From: Devosia sp.
Lineage (GTDB): Bacteria > Pseudomonadota > Alphaproteobacteria > Rhizobiales > Devosiaceae
Direction: 5' to 3'
Assembly: GCF_017744655.1 (NCBI RefSeq)
Contig: NZ_JAGIAW010000003.1
Location: 124,001 to 188,000, forward strand
Length of the DNA: 64,000 bases
Shown piece after piece: positions 45,372 through 55,846 of the stretch. Each line of letters begins with the position of its first letter. Within the stretch, counting starts at the first letter, position 1. The translations under genes were made by a program, and so were the position numbers. The notes beneath the pieces were generated by a model. The model was not told the origin of the DNA. It was given only the letters and a program-made list of their open reading frames with translations, and did not search any database.

Positions 45372-46955
45372 TTATTTCTTCTTGCCGAGGCCCGGAAGGC
45401 CAGGGAAACGGGGAGCACCGCCAAGACCGGGCAGACCTGGGGCCCCAGCGGATTTCAGAAGCTTGTTGACGTCGGTGGGCAGCTTGTCGGTCATCGGCAG
45501 GTCAGCCGAAGGAAGGCCTTTCAACTGGTCGGGATTGATGCCGGCCTGACGGGCCATCTGTTCGAGCTGCTTTGGGTCCATCTTGGAGAGGTCAGGCATG
45601 CCACCGAGCATGCCGCCCATTTTGCCGCCGAACATGCCGGCCAGCGACCCCATGCCGCCCTTGGAAACCTTCTTCATCATGTCCGCCATCTGGCGGTGCT
45701 GCTTGGAAAGCTTGTTGATTTCGGAGACTTCGACGCCCGCGCCCGCGGCGATGCGCTTGCGGCGCGAGGCATTGAGCAGATCCGGATTGGCCCGCTCTTT
45801 CTTGGTCATGGAATTGATGATGGCGATCTGACGGTCGAAGACCTTCTCGTCGACATTGGCCCCGGCCATGGCCTTCTTGATCTGGCCGGCGCCGGGCAGC
45901 ATGCCCATCAGGCCGCCCATGCCGCCCATCTTCTTCATCTGCAGCAGTTGTGCGCGCAGATCGTCGAGATCGAAGGAGCCCTTCTTGAGCTTGGCCGCCA
46001 TCTTCTGGGCGTCTTCGGCCGTGACGTGCTCGGCGGCCTTTTCGACGAGCGAGACGATGTCGCCCATGCCCAGAATTCGGTCGGCGATACGCGCGGGATG
46101 GAAATCCTCGAGCGCATCCATCTTTTCGCCAACACCGATCAGCTTGATCGGCTTGCCGGTGGCCGCGCGCATCGAGAGCGCCGCACCGCCACGACCGTCG
46201 CCATCGACGCGGGTCATGACGATACCGGTCACATCGAGACGGGTGTCGAAGCTGCGCGCGACGTTGATCGCGTCCTGACCGGTCAAAGCGTCGACGACGA
46301 GCAGAATTTCGTGAGGCTTGGCGATCTCCTTGATGGAGACCGTTTCAACCATCAGCTCTTCGTCGATATGCGTACGGCCGGCGGTATCGAGAATGAGAAC
46401 GTCATAGCCGCCAAGACGGCCTTCGCGCTCGGCGCGGCGGGCAATTTCAACGGGCGTTTCGGCCGCAACGATCGGCAGAGTATCGACGCCGACCTGTTCG
46501 CCGAGCACGCGGAGCTGCTCCATGGCGGCCGGGCGGCGGGTGTCGAGGGACGCGAGAAGAACCTTCTTCTTCTGGCGATCCTTGAGACGCTTGGCGATTT
46601 TCGCCGTGGTCGTCGTCTTACCCGAGCCCTGTAAACCCACCATGAGGAGGGTAACGGGCGCCGGGGCATTGAGATCGATGGTAACGGCATCGGAACCGAG
46701 AACGGCAACCAGCTCGTCATTGACGATTTTGACGACCTGCTGGCCCGGCGTCACCGAACGGGTGACTTCGGCGCCGACAGCGCGCTCGCGGACCTGCTCA
46801 ACAAACGCGCGTACAACTTCGAGCGAGACGTCAGCCTCGATCAGCGCCCGGCGGATTTCGCGCATGGCCGCATCGACATCGGCAGCGTTCAGCGCGCCGC
46901 GTCCACGAAGACCATCGAAAATTTTGCCAAGCCGGTCTGAGAGGCTCTCGAACAT
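45372..46955 (-). CDS. ffh: signal recognition particle protein Ffh
   Basis: A 527-residue SRP GTPase that delivers nascent membrane proteins to FtsY. The N domain starts MFESLSDRLGKIFDGLRGRG; the P-loop GLQGSGKTT is at about 107-115; TRRPAAMEQL and DTAGRTHID follow. The Met-rich M domain with GGMGGLMGMLPGAGQ and RRKRIAAGAGVEVSE binds SRP RNA. The C-terminus has a Gly/Leu/Pro repeat tail (GAPGLPGLGGAPRFPGLPGL). I start at the ATG 46955 with AAGGAAA upstream. FtsY is 3 kb away on the other strand. Confidence 0.97.
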   Translation of the reverse strand: MFESLSDRLGKIFDGLRGRGALNAADVDAAMREIRRALIEADVSLEVVRAFVEQVRERAVGAEVTRSVTPGQQVVKIVNDELVAVLGSDAVTIDLNAPAPVTLLMVGLQGSGKTTTTAKIAKRLKDRQKKKVLLASLDTRRPAAMEQLRVLGEQVGVDTLPIVAAETPVEIARRAEREGRLGGYDVLILDTAGRTHIDEELMVETVSIKEIAKPHEILLVVDALTGQDAINVARSFDTRLDVTGIVMTRVDGDGRGGAALSMRAATGKPIKLIGVGEKMDALEDFHPARIADRILGMGDIVSLVEKAAEHVTAEDAQKMAAKLKKGSFDLDDLRAQLLQMKKMGGMGGLMGMLPGAGQIKKAMAGANVDEKVFDRQIAIINSMTKKERANPDLLNASRRKRIAAGAGVEVSEINKLSKQHRQMADMMKKVSKGGMGSLAGMFGGKMGGMLGGMPDLSKMDPKQLEQMARQAGINPDQLKGLPSADLPMTDKLPTDVNKLLKSAGAPGLPGLGGAPRFPGLPGLGKKK

Positions 46956-47152
46956 ACTATTTCCTTTTCGCTCGCGGAGACGATCCCCGGAGAGATAAGT
47001 ACCAAAAGGCCAAACGCAAAACCCACCCGCGGGCGCAACGCGCTGGCGGATGTTGGCCTCCGGGATCGTGGTACCCGTATGGGGTCCCGGTCGGCTGGTC
47101 AGGAGCAAAAGCCTGATGAACAGGGGGCGTTTATGACAGATGGCCTATCGAG

Positions 47153-47590
47153 TCAAGGAAAGTCCGGCAAATCAGCCGCGGAAAGCGGCGCGGCATTATC
47201 GACGATGAGCACGGCTCCTGGCGCGAGTGCAGCCTTCAGCCTCCCCAGGGCGCGGGCTTCAAGCTCAGGATGGCGTCCGTCCAGTGCCCCCACGCGCATG
47301 GCAAAAGCGAGTTCGAATTTCTGCTCACCGGGTTGAAGCACAAAATCCTCGATCGCTACGCAGCGAAAGGCGAGCTTGCCCGTGGCTATCTCCTCCTCCG
47401 AGCCGGCAATGGCCGCTGCCACGGCCTTTCCCGAGCGGTCGATGGCAAGGATCATTCCCGTTTTTAGCTTCTGGCTGACAAGCCGCGCGGCAACGCCAGG
47501 CCCGCAACCGATCTCCAGAACCCGCATACTCCCGGTTAGGGGCAGGGCGGCGACGACATTCGCAATGCGGGGTGAAACTCGATCAGCCAT
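47153..47590 (-). CDS. class I SAM-dependent methyltransferase
   Basis: A 145-residue short methyltransferase. Motif I is [17 protein letters not shown]; then [14 protein letters not shown], and the post-motif [20 protein letters not shown]. The protein lacks a C-terminal extension, so it is a minimal fold with no readable substrate. It is divergent from dapF and upstream of ffh on the same strand, with a 197-bp gap that holds a possible TTGACT/TAAACG promoter for ffh at 47128-47156. Confidence 0.82.
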   Translation of the reverse strand: MADRVSPRIANVVAALPLTGSMRVLEIGCGPGVAARLVSQKLKTGMILAIDRSGKAVAAAIAGSEEEIATGKLAFRCVAIEDFVLQPGEQKFELAFAMRVGALDGRHPELEARALGRLKAALAPGAVLIVDNAAPLSAADLPDFP

Positions 47591-47718
47591 GCGTCAACCT
47601 TCCAATTACGCCACGACAGAACCCGTCAGCAGCGCAAACGCTCCCATGCAGCGCCTGCACTGGCAATTGCCGGCTAGTTCCGCCATATAGGGTTCGACAC
47701 AGATACAGGCGAAACGCT

Positions 47719-48591
47719 TTGAGCAACGCACCCTTTCTCAAGATGAACGGGCTGGGCAACCAGATCATCGTGGCCGACATGCGCGGCCGCCGGGATCGCG
47801 TCACGGCCGAAGCCGCTATATCAATCAATGCCCGCGCCGAAACCAAGTTCGACCAGATCATGGCCATCCATGATTCCAGGACGTCGGGCACGGCCAATTA
47901 TATCGAAATCATCAATTCTGACGGTTCCCGCGCTCAAGCCTGTGGCAATGGCATGCGCTGCGTGGTGCAGACCCTCAGCGTCGAGCAGGGCCGCCAGCGC
48001 TTCACCTTTGAAACTGTGGCCGGCATTCTCTTTGGCGAAGAGGCGGAAAACGGGCTGATCACCGTCGATATGGGCACGCCCAAGTTCGCCTGGTTCGATA
48101 TTCCGCTCGCCGAGGAATTTGCCGATACCCGCAAGATCGAGCTGCAGATCGGACCGATCGATGCGCCGGTGCTGCATTCGCCTTCGGTCATGTCGATCGG
48201 CAATCCGCACGCCACCTTCTGGGTCAAGGACGACGTCTGGTTCTATGCCCTCGACCGGTTTGGGCCGCTGCTCGAAAACCATCCGATCTTTCCCGAGCGC
48301 GCCAATATCGGCATCGCCCAGGTCACCGCACCCGACAAGATCATCCTCCGCGTATGGGAGCGCGGCGCCGGCATTACCGAAGCCTGCGGCACTGCTGCCT
48401 GCGCGGCTCTCGTCAATGGCGCCCGTACGCGCCGCACCGAACGCAAGGCAACGGTGACGCTACCGGGCGGCGATCTCGTGGTCGAATGGCTGCCGGATGA
48501 TCATGTCACCCTGACCGGTCCTGCCGAGTTCGAATGGCGCGGTGAATTCGATCCTGCAACGGGCGCCTGGACGCGCGCCGAGGCGGCCTGA
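47719..48591 (+). CDS. dapF: diaminopimelate epimerase
   Basis: A 290-residue enzyme interconverting LL- and meso-diaminopimelate, for lysine and peptidoglycan. The catalytic cysteines are C75 in [10 protein letters not shown] and C223 in [29 protein letters not shown] is the conserved start. I use the TTG at 47719, which gives the eight residues typically before KMNGLGN; the ATG at 47743 would remove them. The stop overlaps the mtaB ATG (TGATG). This begins a dapF-mtaB-ftsY-yciB run. Confidence 0.95.
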   Translation: MSNAPFLKMNGLGNQIIVADMRGRRDRVTAEAAISINARAETKFDQIMAIHDSRTSGTANYIEIINSDGSRAQACGNGMRCVVQTLSVEQGRQRFTFETVAGILFGEEAENGLITVDMGTPKFAWFDIPLAEEFADTRKIELQIGPIDAPVLHSPSVMSIGNPHATFWVKDDVWFYALDRFGPLLENHPIFPERANIGIAQVTAPDKIILRVWERGAGITEACGTAACAALVNGARTRRTERKATVTLPGGDLVVEWLPDDHVTLTGPAEFEWRGEFDPATGAWTRAEAA

Positions 48592-49853
48592 TGGCGGTTC
48601 GCACGCTAACCTTCGGCTGCCGTCTCAACGCCTATGAAGGCGAAGTGATGAAAGCCCAAGCCGAAAAGGCCGGGCTCGAGGACGCCATCATCATCAATAC
48701 CTGCGCCGTGACGCAGGAAGCCGTCAGCCAGGCACGAAAAGCCGTGCGCAAGGCGCGCCGCGAAAACCCGCAAAGCCGCATCATCGTCACCGGCTGCGCC
48801 GCCCAGACCGAGGCGCGCTCTTTTGGCGACATGGCTGAGGTCGACCTTGTCATCGGCAATGCCGACAAGCTCAAGGCCGAGAGTTATAGGCCGATGACCT
48901 TTGGCCTGCCGCTCAATGACAAGGTGCAGGTCAACGACATCATGAGCGTGCGGGAAACCGCCGGGCACCTCATCGAAGGCATGGACGCCCATACCCGCGC
49001 CTTCGTGCAGGTGCAAAATGGCTGCGATCACCGCTGCACATTCTGCATCATTCCCTTTGGCCGCGGTCCCTCGCGCTCGGTGCCGATGGGGCTGGTGGTC
49101 GAGCAAATTAAGCGGCTCGTGGGCAATGGTTATCGTGAGATCGTGCTTACCGGCGTCGACATTACCTCTTATGGCCCCGACTTGCCGGGCGCCCCGACGC
49201 TGGGCCTTCTTACCCAGGCGATCCTGAAGCACGTTCCGGACCTGCCGCGGTTGCGGATTTCCTCGATCGACTCCATCGAGGCCGATGCAGCTCTTTACGA
49301 GGCCGCCGCCGATTTGCGACTGATGCCGCATCTGCATCTGTCGCTGCAATCGGGCGACGATCTCATCCTCAAGCGCATGAAGCGTCGGCACTCACGCGAC
49401 GACGCGCTTGGTGTGGTCGCAAAGCTGCGGGCGATCAGGCCGAACATGGTGTTTGGGGCTGACATCATTGCCGGTTTTCCGACGGAGACCGACGAGATGT
49501 TCGAGAATACGCTGCGCTTCATCGGTGAAGCAGGGATTACGTACATTCACGCCTTCCCCTATTCGCCGCGCCCCGGCACTCCGGCCGCGCGCATGCCGCA
49601 GGTGAGCAAGTCGATTGCCCGCGAGCGGGCGGGCCGTCTGCGCGCAGAGGGCGAAAAGCAATTTGCGGCATTGTGCGATACGCGCCTTGGCCGCATTGAG
49701 AACGTGCTTATGGAGCGGGGCGGTCTCGGCCGCACCGAACAATTTGTGCCCGTGGGCGTTGCCGGTATGGAGCCAGGTGAGCTTGCCGCAGTCGCGATAA
49801 CCGGTCGCGGTCCGGATGGGCTCATGGGCGAAAAGCTACGGGTTGCTGCCTGA
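48591..49853 (+). CDS. mtaB: tRNA (t6A37) methylthiotransferase MtaB
   Basis: A 420-residue radical SAM methylthiotransferase that converts t6A37 to ms2t6A37 in ANN-decoding tRNAs. The first cluster uses C10, C38 and C69 (TFGCRLNAYEGE, NTCAV, TGCAAQ); the radical SAM cluster is C145, C149 and C152 in NGCDHRCTFCIIPFGRGPSR. The TRAM-like C-terminal part is present. The ATG overlaps the dapF stop. Confidence 0.93.
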   Translation: MAVRTLTFGCRLNAYEGEVMKAQAEKAGLEDAIIINTCAVTQEAVSQARKAVRKARRENPQSRIIVTGCAAQTEARSFGDMAEVDLVIGNADKLKAESYRPMTFGLPLNDKVQVNDIMSVRETAGHLIEGMDAHTRAFVQVQNGCDHRCTFCIIPFGRGPSRSVPMGLVVEQIKRLVGNGYREIVLTGVDITSYGPDLPGAPTLGLLTQAILKHVPDLPRLRISSIDSIEADAALYEAAADLRLMPHLHLSLQSGDDLILKRMKRRHSRDDALGVVAKLRAIRPNMVFGADIIAGFPTETDEMFENTLRFIGEAGITYIHAFPYSPRPGTPAARMPQVSKSIARERAGRLRAEGEKQFAALCDTRLGRIENVLMERGGLGRTEQFVPVGVAGMEPGELAAVAITGRGPDGLMGEKLRVAA

Positions 49854-49878
49854 AGGCGGCGAGGGAAAGACTTCAGAT

Positions 49879-51069
49879 ATGACCGACAAGAAACCCGGCT
49901 TTTTCCAGCGCCTCTTTGGCAATCAGCCGGCCCCCGTGCCGCCGGCTCCGCCCGAAACGCTGCCCGAGACCCCGGCCGTGGCGCCGGAGCCGGTTGCTCC
50001 AACGCCTGAACCCGTTCCCGAGCCGGTCAAGCAGCCCGAACCCGTCGATACCCCGCCGCCTCCTGGGCCGCCGGAAACAACGCCCGACTATATCGAGGCC
50101 GTGGAAGAGCAGTTCGTCACGCCGCCCGCTGTCGTTCCGGCCCCGGCCCAGCGCCAGAGCTGGTTTTCGCGCCTGACCTCGGGCCTCAAGCGGTCTTCGG
50201 ACAATCTCACCAGCTCGATCACTTCGGTCTTCACCAAGCGCAAGCTCGATGCGGCGACGCTGGACGAACTTGAGGACGTGCTCATCCAGGCCGATCTCGG
50301 GCTCGAGACGGCGATGTCCATCACCGAAACCCTGCGCCGTGATCGCTTTGACCGCGAGGTGTCCGACAGCGATGTGCGTGCCGTGCTCGCTTCGGAGGTC
50401 GAAAAAGTGCTCGGCCCCGTTGCGCTTCCGCTTGTGATCGACACGGCCAAAAAACCCTTCATCATCCTGATGATCGGGGTCAATGGTTCGGGCAAGACGA
50501 CGACCATCGGCAAGCTGGCACAAAAGTTCGCAGGCGAAGGAAAGTCCGTGATGCTGGCTGCAGGCGATACGTTCCGCGCCGCCGCCATCGAGCAGTTGCA
50601 GGTCTGGGGCAAGCGCACAGGTGCGCCGGTAATCTCAAAACCTGCCGGCTCCGACGCTTCGGGTCTTGCCTTCGACGCCGTCACCCAAGCCAAGGCCGAG
50701 GGCCGTGATGTGCTGATCATCGATACGGCGGGGCGCCTGCAAAACCGCGATGAGCTGATGGACGAGCTCGAAAAGGTCATTCGCGTCATCAAGAAGGTCG
50801 AGCCATCAGCGCCGCATGCGACGCTGCTCACCCTTGACGCAACGACGGGCCAGAATGCCCTCAAGCAGGTCGAGATTTTCGGCAAGCGCGCTGGCGTGAC
50901 GGGCCTCGTCATGACCAAGCTCGATGGCACCGCCCGCGGCGGCATTCTCGTTGCCATCGCCAAGAAGTTTGGCCTGCCGGTGCACTTCATCGGCGTCGGC
51001 GAGGGTGTCGACGATCTCGAGCCTTTCGAAGCCAAGGATTTTGCCAGCGCAATTGCCGGGCAAGACTGA
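49879..51069 (+). CDS. ftsY: signal recognition particle receptor FtsY
   Basis: A 396-residue SRP receptor GTPase. An acidic Pro/Glu-rich A domain fills residues 15-95, with PEPV/PAP repeats. The NG domain follows: the P-loop GVNGSGKTT at 200-208, [16 protein letters not shown], then [16 protein letters not shown] and [10 protein letters not shown]. It docks Ffh-ribosome complexes at the membrane. I start at the ATG 49879; the longer frame runs into mtaB. It lies 25 bp after mtaB. Confidence 0.96.
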   Translation: MTDKKPGFFQRLFGNQPAPVPPAPPETLPETPAVAPEPVAPTPEPVPEPVKQPEPVDTPPPPGPPETTPDYIEAVEEQFVTPPAVVPAPAQRQSWFSRLTSGLKRSSDNLTSSITSVFTKRKLDAATLDELEDVLIQADLGLETAMSITETLRRDRFDREVSDSDVRAVLASEVEKVLGPVALPLVIDTAKKPFIILMIGVNGSGKTTTIGKLAQKFAGEGKSVMLAAGDTFRAAAIEQLQVWGKRTGAPVISKPAGSDASGLAFDAVTQAKAEGRDVLIIDTAGRLQNRDELMDELEKVIRVIKKVEPSAPHATLLTLDATTGQNALKQVEIFGKRAGVTGLVMTKLDGTARGGILVAIAKKFGLPVHFIGVGEGVDDLEPFEAKDFASAIAGQD

Positions 51070-51152
51070 GGTTTCGGTCAAAATCTAACCACTCTTACTG
51101 GCTATTCGGCTTGCATCAGGTGGCTCATGCCATCACATTGGCAGGATACGCC

Positions 51153-51782
51153 ATGGAACGTTCAATGACCGACAAAGCCGAAGCGGACGTCAATTGGGAC
51201 GAGCTGCGCCCGCAGATCACCAAGCTGGCCCTGGAACTGGGACCGCTGGTGGTGTTCTTCATCGCCAATGCGCGCGCCGACATATTTGTCGCGACCGCCT
51301 GGTTCATGGGCGCCATGGTCGTGTCGCTGCTGCTCTCCTGGCTGATCCTCAAAAAGGTCGCCGTGATGCCGCTCGTTACGGGCGTGGTGGTGCTGGTCTT
51401 TGGTGGCCTGACGCTCTGGTTGCAGGACGACACTTTCATCAAGATCAAGCCGACCATCACCAATGTGCTGTTCGGCTCGGTGTTGCTCGGCGGCCTGCTG
51501 TTTGGCCAGTCGCTGCTGAAATATGTCTTCGGCGAAGTCTATAAGCTCAAGCCCGAGGGCTGGTGGCGGCTGACGCTCAACTGGGGCATTTTCTTCTTCG
51601 TGCTCGCCGTGATCAACGAAGTGCTGTGGCGCAATTTCTCGACCGAGATCTGGATCGCCTTCAAGGTCTGGGGCGTCATGCCGCTGACGGTGCTGTTCTC
51701 GATGAGCCAGTTGCCGCTGCTGAGCAAATACGCGCCACCGAACGAACCGCCTTCTCCGCCCAATATCGTGGTCGAGAGCTGA
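51153..51782 (+). CDS. yciB: inner-membrane septation protein A (YciB/IspZ)
   Basis: A 209-residue membrane protein with five helices. It has [20 protein letters not shown] at the start, and [25 protein letters not shown] in the second half, the YciB/IspZ signature. It contributes to cell-envelope synthesis and septation. I chose the ATG at 51153, preceded by AGGA; an ATG at 51165 is also possible. It follows ftsY after 83 bp. Confidence 0.92.
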   Translation: MERSMTDKAEADVNWDELRPQITKLALELGPLVVFFIANARADIFVATAWFMGAMVVSLLLSWLILKKVAVMPLVTGVVVLVFGGLTLWLQDDTFIKIKPTITNVLFGSVLLGGLLFGQSLLKYVFGEVYKLKPEGWWRLTLNWGIFFFVLAVINEVLWRNFSTEIWIAFKVWGVMPLTVLFSMSQLPLLSKYAPPNEPPSPPNIVVES

Positions 51783-51815
51783 TTTTTGGTCCTTCAAGAC
51801 ATCCAAAAACAGAGT

Positions 51816-51840
51816 GTCATCCCCGCGAAAGCGGGGATCT
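51816..51840. repeat. GTCATCCCCGCGAAAGCGGGGATC-type palindrome
   Basis: ATCCCCGC-GAAA-GCGGGGAT at 51819-51838 is an 8-bp stem with a GNRA-type tetraloop, a well-known dispersed element whose reading gives the spurious peptide VIPAKAGI. It lies 34 bp behind yciB. Confidence 0.8.
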
Positions 51841-51868
51841 TTGTTTGCGCGGTTGAACTTCCAACTAT

Positions 51869-51944
51869 CGTCACCACCGGGCTTGTCCCGGTGGTCCATG
51901 CATCGGCAAGATGGATTGCCGGGACAAGCCCGGCAATGACGATG
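51869..51944. repeat. dispersed palindromic repeat, copy C
   Basis: CCGGGCTTGTCCCGG (51877-51891) is the exact reverse complement of CCGGGACAAGCCCGG (51919-51933), with GGATTG before the second arm. Confidence 0.9.
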
Positions 51945-51963
51945 GCGGGGAAAGGTCGGTTGA

Positions 51964-52383
51964 CTAGACGGCCGCAGCAACCGGTCCGAAAAGGCCGATG
52001 ACTACACCCTGGATGACCAGCACGCCCAATACATGGGCGCTGTCGATCAGGGTCAGCGACCATTTCATGCCTTCATAGCGGTGGTTCATGATCATCACCG
52101 TGAGCACGAAGCCAAACCAGCACAAAAAGCCTGTCAGCGCGCCAGCGCCGATGTCGACCGTGCCCATCAAAGCTGGGATGAAGACGGCAATGAAATAGGC
52201 CATGACCAGTTCGACGACGACCGACCAGATGAATGGTGTGTAGCCGGGGTCAAGCTGATCCCTGGTCTTGCCGAGGGCGACCATCCATTGCTTGGACAGG
52301 CTCATGTACCAGACCGCGCCAAAGGCGAAGCTGGCGACGGTAGCCAGCACGATGGCCAGCCAATTGACGGCAAGAAACGACAT
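51964..52383 (-). CDS. DUF1761 family membrane protein
   Basis: A 139-residue protein with four hydrophobic helices: MSFLAVNWLAIVLATVASFA followed by FGAVWYMSLSKQWM, then IAVFIPALMGTVDIGAGALT GFLCW. This is the DUF1761 pattern, unknown function. GGGGGAATTCC precedes the ATG at 52383. The convergent gap to yciB contains two kinds of dispersed repeat. Confidence 0.87.
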   Translation of the reverse strand: MSFLAVNWLAIVLATVASFAFGAVWYMSLSKQWMVALGKTRDQLDPGYTPFIWSVVVELVMAYFIAVFIPALMGTVDIGAGALTGFLCWFGFVLTVMIMNHRYEGMKWSLTLIDSAHVLGVLVIQGVVIGLFGPVAAAV

Positions 52384-52451
52384 GGAATTCCCCCGAAAGC
52401 GCAGCATGCGCCCAAGGCAATCTATGCCTTTTCAAATCGCTGGGGAACGGG

Positions 52452-52883
52452 TCAGTCTTCCGCGTCGGCGCGAGCTTCGATCTCTTCCATGTCCTCATCG
52501 GAAAAGCCGAAATGGTGGCCGAGTTCGTGGATCAGGACGTGGGTGACGACTTCGCCGAGCGTGTTGTCGTCGTTTTCGGCCCAATAGTCGAGGATGGCGC
52601 GGCGATAGAGGAAGACCGTGTTCGGCATTTGCCCGGTCTGGGGAACGGCGCCGTCTTCGGTGAGACCAATCCCGGTGAAAAGCCCCATCAGCTCGAAGGG
52701 GCTTTCCATCTCGAAATGGGCGAGCACGTCGTCTTCGGCAAATTCGGCCACCGTGCAGGTGACGTCGGCCGCGAGCGACTTGAAGGGCTCGGGCAGTTCG
52801 GCCAGGGCCTTGCTGGCCATGGCCTCGATGTCATCGAGGGTCGGGGCATAGAACCCCGACCAGTCGGTGGCTTTTACTTCCAC
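52452..52883 (-). CDS. metallopeptidase family protein (zincin-like, PF06262 type)
   Basis: A 143-residue minimal zincin: [20 protein letters not shown] with the HExxHxxGxxD zinc site. The N-terminal part ([20 protein letters not shown]) is typical of this small bacterial family. It may be a protease, but activity is untested. It starts with GTG, ten bases inside the leuC 3' end, so expression depends on leuC translation. Confidence 0.87.
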   Translation of the reverse strand: MEVKATDWSGFYAPTLDDIEAMASKALAELPEPFKSLAADVTCTVAEFAEDDVLAHFEMESPFELMGLFTGIGLTEDGAVPQTGQMPNTVFLYRRAILDYWAENDDNTLGEVVTHVLIHELGHHFGFSDEDMEEIEARADAED

Positions 52884-54280
52884 TCGCGGATGTCGACGAA
52901 GTGGCCGGCAATGGCGGCAGCGGCAGCCATGGCGGGGGAGACGAGGTGCGTACGGCCCTTGAAACCCTGGCGGCCTTCAAAGTTGCGGTTCGAGGTCGAC
53001 GCGCAGCGTTCTTCGGGTTTCAGCTTGTCCGGGTTCATGGCTAGGCACATGGAGCAGCCCGGTTCGCGCCATTCAAAGCCGGCATTCTTGAAGATCACGT
53101 CGAGACCTTCTTCTTCGGCCTGCGCCTTCACGAGGCCTGAGCCTGGCACGATCATAGCCGAGACGTGGCTCGCGACCTTGCCATCGCCAATGACGGCAGC
53201 GGCAGCGCGCAGGTCTTCGATACGGCCATTGGTGCAGGAGCCGACAAAGACGCGATCGATCTTGATATCGGTGATCGGGGTGCCGGGCTTGAGGCCCATA
53301 TAGTCAAGGGCACGCCATTTCGAGGCGCGCTTGGTTTCGTCCTGGATATCATCCGGGTTCGGAACCACGCCCTGCACCGAGATGACGTCTTCCGGTGACG
53401 AGCCCCAGGAAACGATCGGCGGCAGTTTTGCGGCGTCGAGGATGACGACCTTGTCGTAGTGCGCGCCTTCGTCGGTGTAGAGGGTCTTCCAGTAGTCGAC
53501 GGCCATGTCGAACGCTTCGCCCTTGGGGGCGCGCGGACGGTCCTTCACATAGGCAAAGGTGGTTTCATCAGGCGCGATCAGGCCGGCGCGGGCGCCGCCT
53601 TCGATAGTCATGTTGCAGACCGTCATGCGGCCTTCCATCGACAGCGAGCGGATGGCTTCGCCGGCAAATTCGATCACGTGGCCATTGCCACCGGCCGTGC
53701 CGATTTCGCCGATGATGGCGAGGATGATGTCCTTGGCGGTGACGCCGGGCGGCAACTGGCCATCGACACGCACCAGCATGTTCTTGGCTTTTTGCTGGAT
53801 CAGCGTCTGGGTGGCCAGAACGTGTTCCACTTCCGACGTACCGATGCCGTGGGCCAGCGCGCCGAAAGCGCCGTGGGTCGAGGTGTGCGAGTCACCGCAA
53901 ACGATGGTCATGCCGGGCAGGGTAAAACCCTGTTCAGGGCCAACGATGTGGACGACGCCCTGACGCTTGTCGAACGGGTCGTAATATTCGATGCCGAAAT
54001 CCCTAGTGTTTTCCGCCAGCGTCTCGATCTGGATCGCGCTTTCCGGGTCGGGATTGGGCAGCGAGCGATCGGTCGTCGGCACGTTGTGGTCGACCACGGC
54101 CAGCGTGCGCTCGGGGTGACGAACCTTGCGACCGTTCATGCGCAGGCCTTCAAAGGCCTGCGGGCTCGTCACTTCGTGCACGAGGTGACGGTCGATATAG
54201 AGAAGGCTCGTGCCGTCCGGATTGTTCTGAACCAGATGGTCGTCCCAGATCTTGTCGTAGAGCGTGCGGGCCTTGATCAT
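52874..54280 (-). CDS. leuC: 3-isopropylmalate dehydratase large subunit
   Basis: A 468-residue [4Fe-4S] subunit of isopropylmalate isomerase. The cluster cysteines lie in [14 protein letters not shown] and [34 protein letters not shown] is an aconitase-family substrate loop. The ending VDIREWK is typical. It is separated from leuD by 11 kb and carries a metallopeptidase gene overlapping its end. Confidence 0.96.
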   Translation of the reverse strand: MIKARTLYDKIWDDHLVQNNPDGTSLLYIDRHLVHEVTSPQAFEGLRMNGRKVRHPERTLAVVDHNVPTTDRSLPNPDPESAIQIETLAENTRDFGIEYYDPFDKRQGVVHIVGPEQGFTLPGMTIVCGDSHTSTHGAFGALAHGIGTSEVEHVLATQTLIQQKAKNMLVRVDGQLPPGVTAKDIILAIIGEIGTAGGNGHVIEFAGEAIRSLSMEGRMTVCNMTIEGGARAGLIAPDETTFAYVKDRPRAPKGEAFDMAVDYWKTLYTDEGAHYDKVVILDAAKLPPIVSWGSSPEDVISVQGVVPNPDDIQDETKRASKWRALDYMGLKPGTPITDIKIDRVFVGSCTNGRIEDLRAAAAVIGDGKVASHVSAMIVPGSGLVKAQAEEEGLDVIFKNAGFEWREPGCSMCLAMNPDKLKPEERCASTSNRNFEGRQGFKGRTHLVSPAMAAAAAIAGHFVDIREWK

Positions 54281-54384
54281 GCGTCGTGTTCCGAGGGGCA
54301 GGAATGGAAGTTTGGATTGGTTCTAAGCCCGAACCGGCTTTTGGGTCAAGAACAACCGTACTCTTGGGTACGCTCTTGCCGTAA

Positions 54385-55740
54385 TCAGTTTGCCGGGGCG
54401 TCGCGCAGGCGGCCGACGGCAAGAGCGCCCAGCAGGCTCGTATCAAGCCCAATGCGGTAGCGGCACCATAGAGCAATGGCCACCTGGGCCAGGATGCGGG
54501 CGCCCATATTGACCGCTGCGGCACCAACAATGCCCCAGATCGGGATCACGGCGATCTGAACGAGAAACCCAAAACCCATGATGGCGCCAAAAATGCCGAC
54601 ATAGGCGCGTTCGTGTCCGGTCATCATCATCACGATCTTCGAGGGGCCGGTGACGGCATCGAAAAGCAGGCCAAAGGCGAGGAGCAGCAGCACCAGCGTG
54701 CCCTCGGCATAGGCAGGGCCGAAGAGCGAGAGGATGAACTCGCCGAAAAACATGAACAGCGCGAAGATCACGAGCGAAAAGACAAAGCCGGCCCAGGCGC
54801 AGAGCGCGGTGATGGCCTGGGCTTTCCGCATGGCGCCGGAGTGGTAGTGCTCGGCCACCATGGGGGCGATCACCAGTTCGATGGCGAAGGTGAAGAGCGT
54901 CATCAGGCCGGCAGTGCGGAAGGCGTTGAAATAGAGGCCGGAGCTTTCGAGATCGAGCATCAGGCCGACAAGGATGACGTCAGCATTGAGCGTAAAGGTT
55001 TCGATCAGTGCGCCGAGCAGCAGCCACTTGCTGAGGCTCCCCCAGCGCTGCCAATGGGTCTTTACCGGCGCGACGCGCGGCAGGATGGCGTAGTTGCGCT
55101 TGAGCGCCACGCTCATTTGCAGGACCAGTGCGCCTATAAGAAGGGCGGCGGAAAGCGTCAGCGCATCAGGACCGCTGAGCACAATGCCCACTGCAAAGAG
55201 TGCCATCACGGCAGCCGGCAAAGCCAGGCGCCAGAAGATGTCGCGTGGAAGCAGAGCGGTCCAGAGCGATCCCTGGGCTCGCAGCACCGAGGAATTGTAC
55301 TCGGCCAGCGCCATGGGAAGGATGAGGAATGCCGCGCCGATGAAATGATTGATGGTCTCGCGCGGCGGCAGGAAGGGAATGCTGGCGACGGCAAGGACAC
55401 AGAGGAGGCCGGCGAGGATCAGGCTGGCGCCAATGGTGATGGCCGAACCGGCAGCGACAACGGCTTCCGCGTCGCTTTTCTCGCCTTTGGCGCGCAATTG
55501 CGGCCAGAGGCGCAGCACGGCCGTGGATTGGCCCATGCCGGCGAGAATGGCGAGCACGGTTGCCAAGGCGAGGCCAAAGGCAAAATGGCCATATTCGCTC
55601 TCGGTCTGGGTGCGCGAGAGGACGACATAGGTGATGTAGGTGAGGCCCGCGGTCGCGACCTTGATGCCGAGCGAACCCACCGAGCGCAGAAGGCCGGTAG
55701 AGAGCAGGGCAGAAAGATCGGTTGGAACAGCCAGCCGCAT
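54385..55740 (-). CDS. oligosaccharide flippase-like membrane protein (MOP/PST)
   Basis: A 451-residue polytopic protein with twelve to fourteen helices in the Wzx/PST layout. It starts LLSTGLLRSVGSLGIKVATA then ITYVVLSRTQTESEYGHFA, and has LDLESSGLYFNAFRTAGLM in the middle. These proteins move lipid-linked sugars for polysaccharide export. No glycosyltransferases are nearby, so the cargo is unknown. The ATG at 55740 follows GAGGA. It lies near purH with a hairpin between. Confidence 0.85.
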   Translation of the reverse strand: MRLAVPTDLSALLSTGLLRSVGSLGIKVATAGLTYITYVVLSRTQTESEYGHFAFGLALATVLAILAGMGQSTAVLRLWPQLRAKGEKSDAEAVVAAGSAITIGASLILAGLLCVLAVASIPFLPPRETINHFIGAAFLILPMALAEYNSSVLRAQGSLWTALLPRDIFWRLALPAAVMALFAVGIVLSGPDALTLSAALLIGALVLQMSVALKRNYAILPRVAPVKTHWQRWGSLSKWLLLGALIETFTLNADVILVGLMLDLESSGLYFNAFRTAGLMTLFTFAIELVIAPMVAEHYHSGAMRKAQAITALCAWAGFVFSLVIFALFMFFGEFILSLFGPAYAEGTLVLLLLAFGLLFDAVTGPSKIVMMMTGHERAYVGIFGAIMGFGFLVQIAVIPIWGIVGAAAVNMGARILAQVAIALWCRYRIGLDTSLLGALAVGRLRDAPAN

Positions 55741-55808
55741 GAAGGTCCTCGTGCCGGCCAAAATGCCGAGCGGGCAGAGAGTGCCAGAACCCCGTCAAGA
55801 AGGTCTTA

Positions 55809-55834
55809 CCGTGAGGGTTTTTTGGCCCTCACGG
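55809..55834. terminator. hairpin between purH and the flippase gene
   Basis: CCGTGAGGG (55809-55817) pairs perfectly with CCCTCACGG (55826-55834), with a T6 run inside the loop. No T-run follows either arm, so termination strength is uncertain. Confidence 0.5.
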
Positions 55835-55846
55835 CAGCGTGTTCGC

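Noticed and set aside
44895..46634. 579-codon plus-strand ORF across rpsP and ffh
   Set aside because: It spans two certain genes and a terminator on the opposite strand, and its sequence has no recognisable fold.
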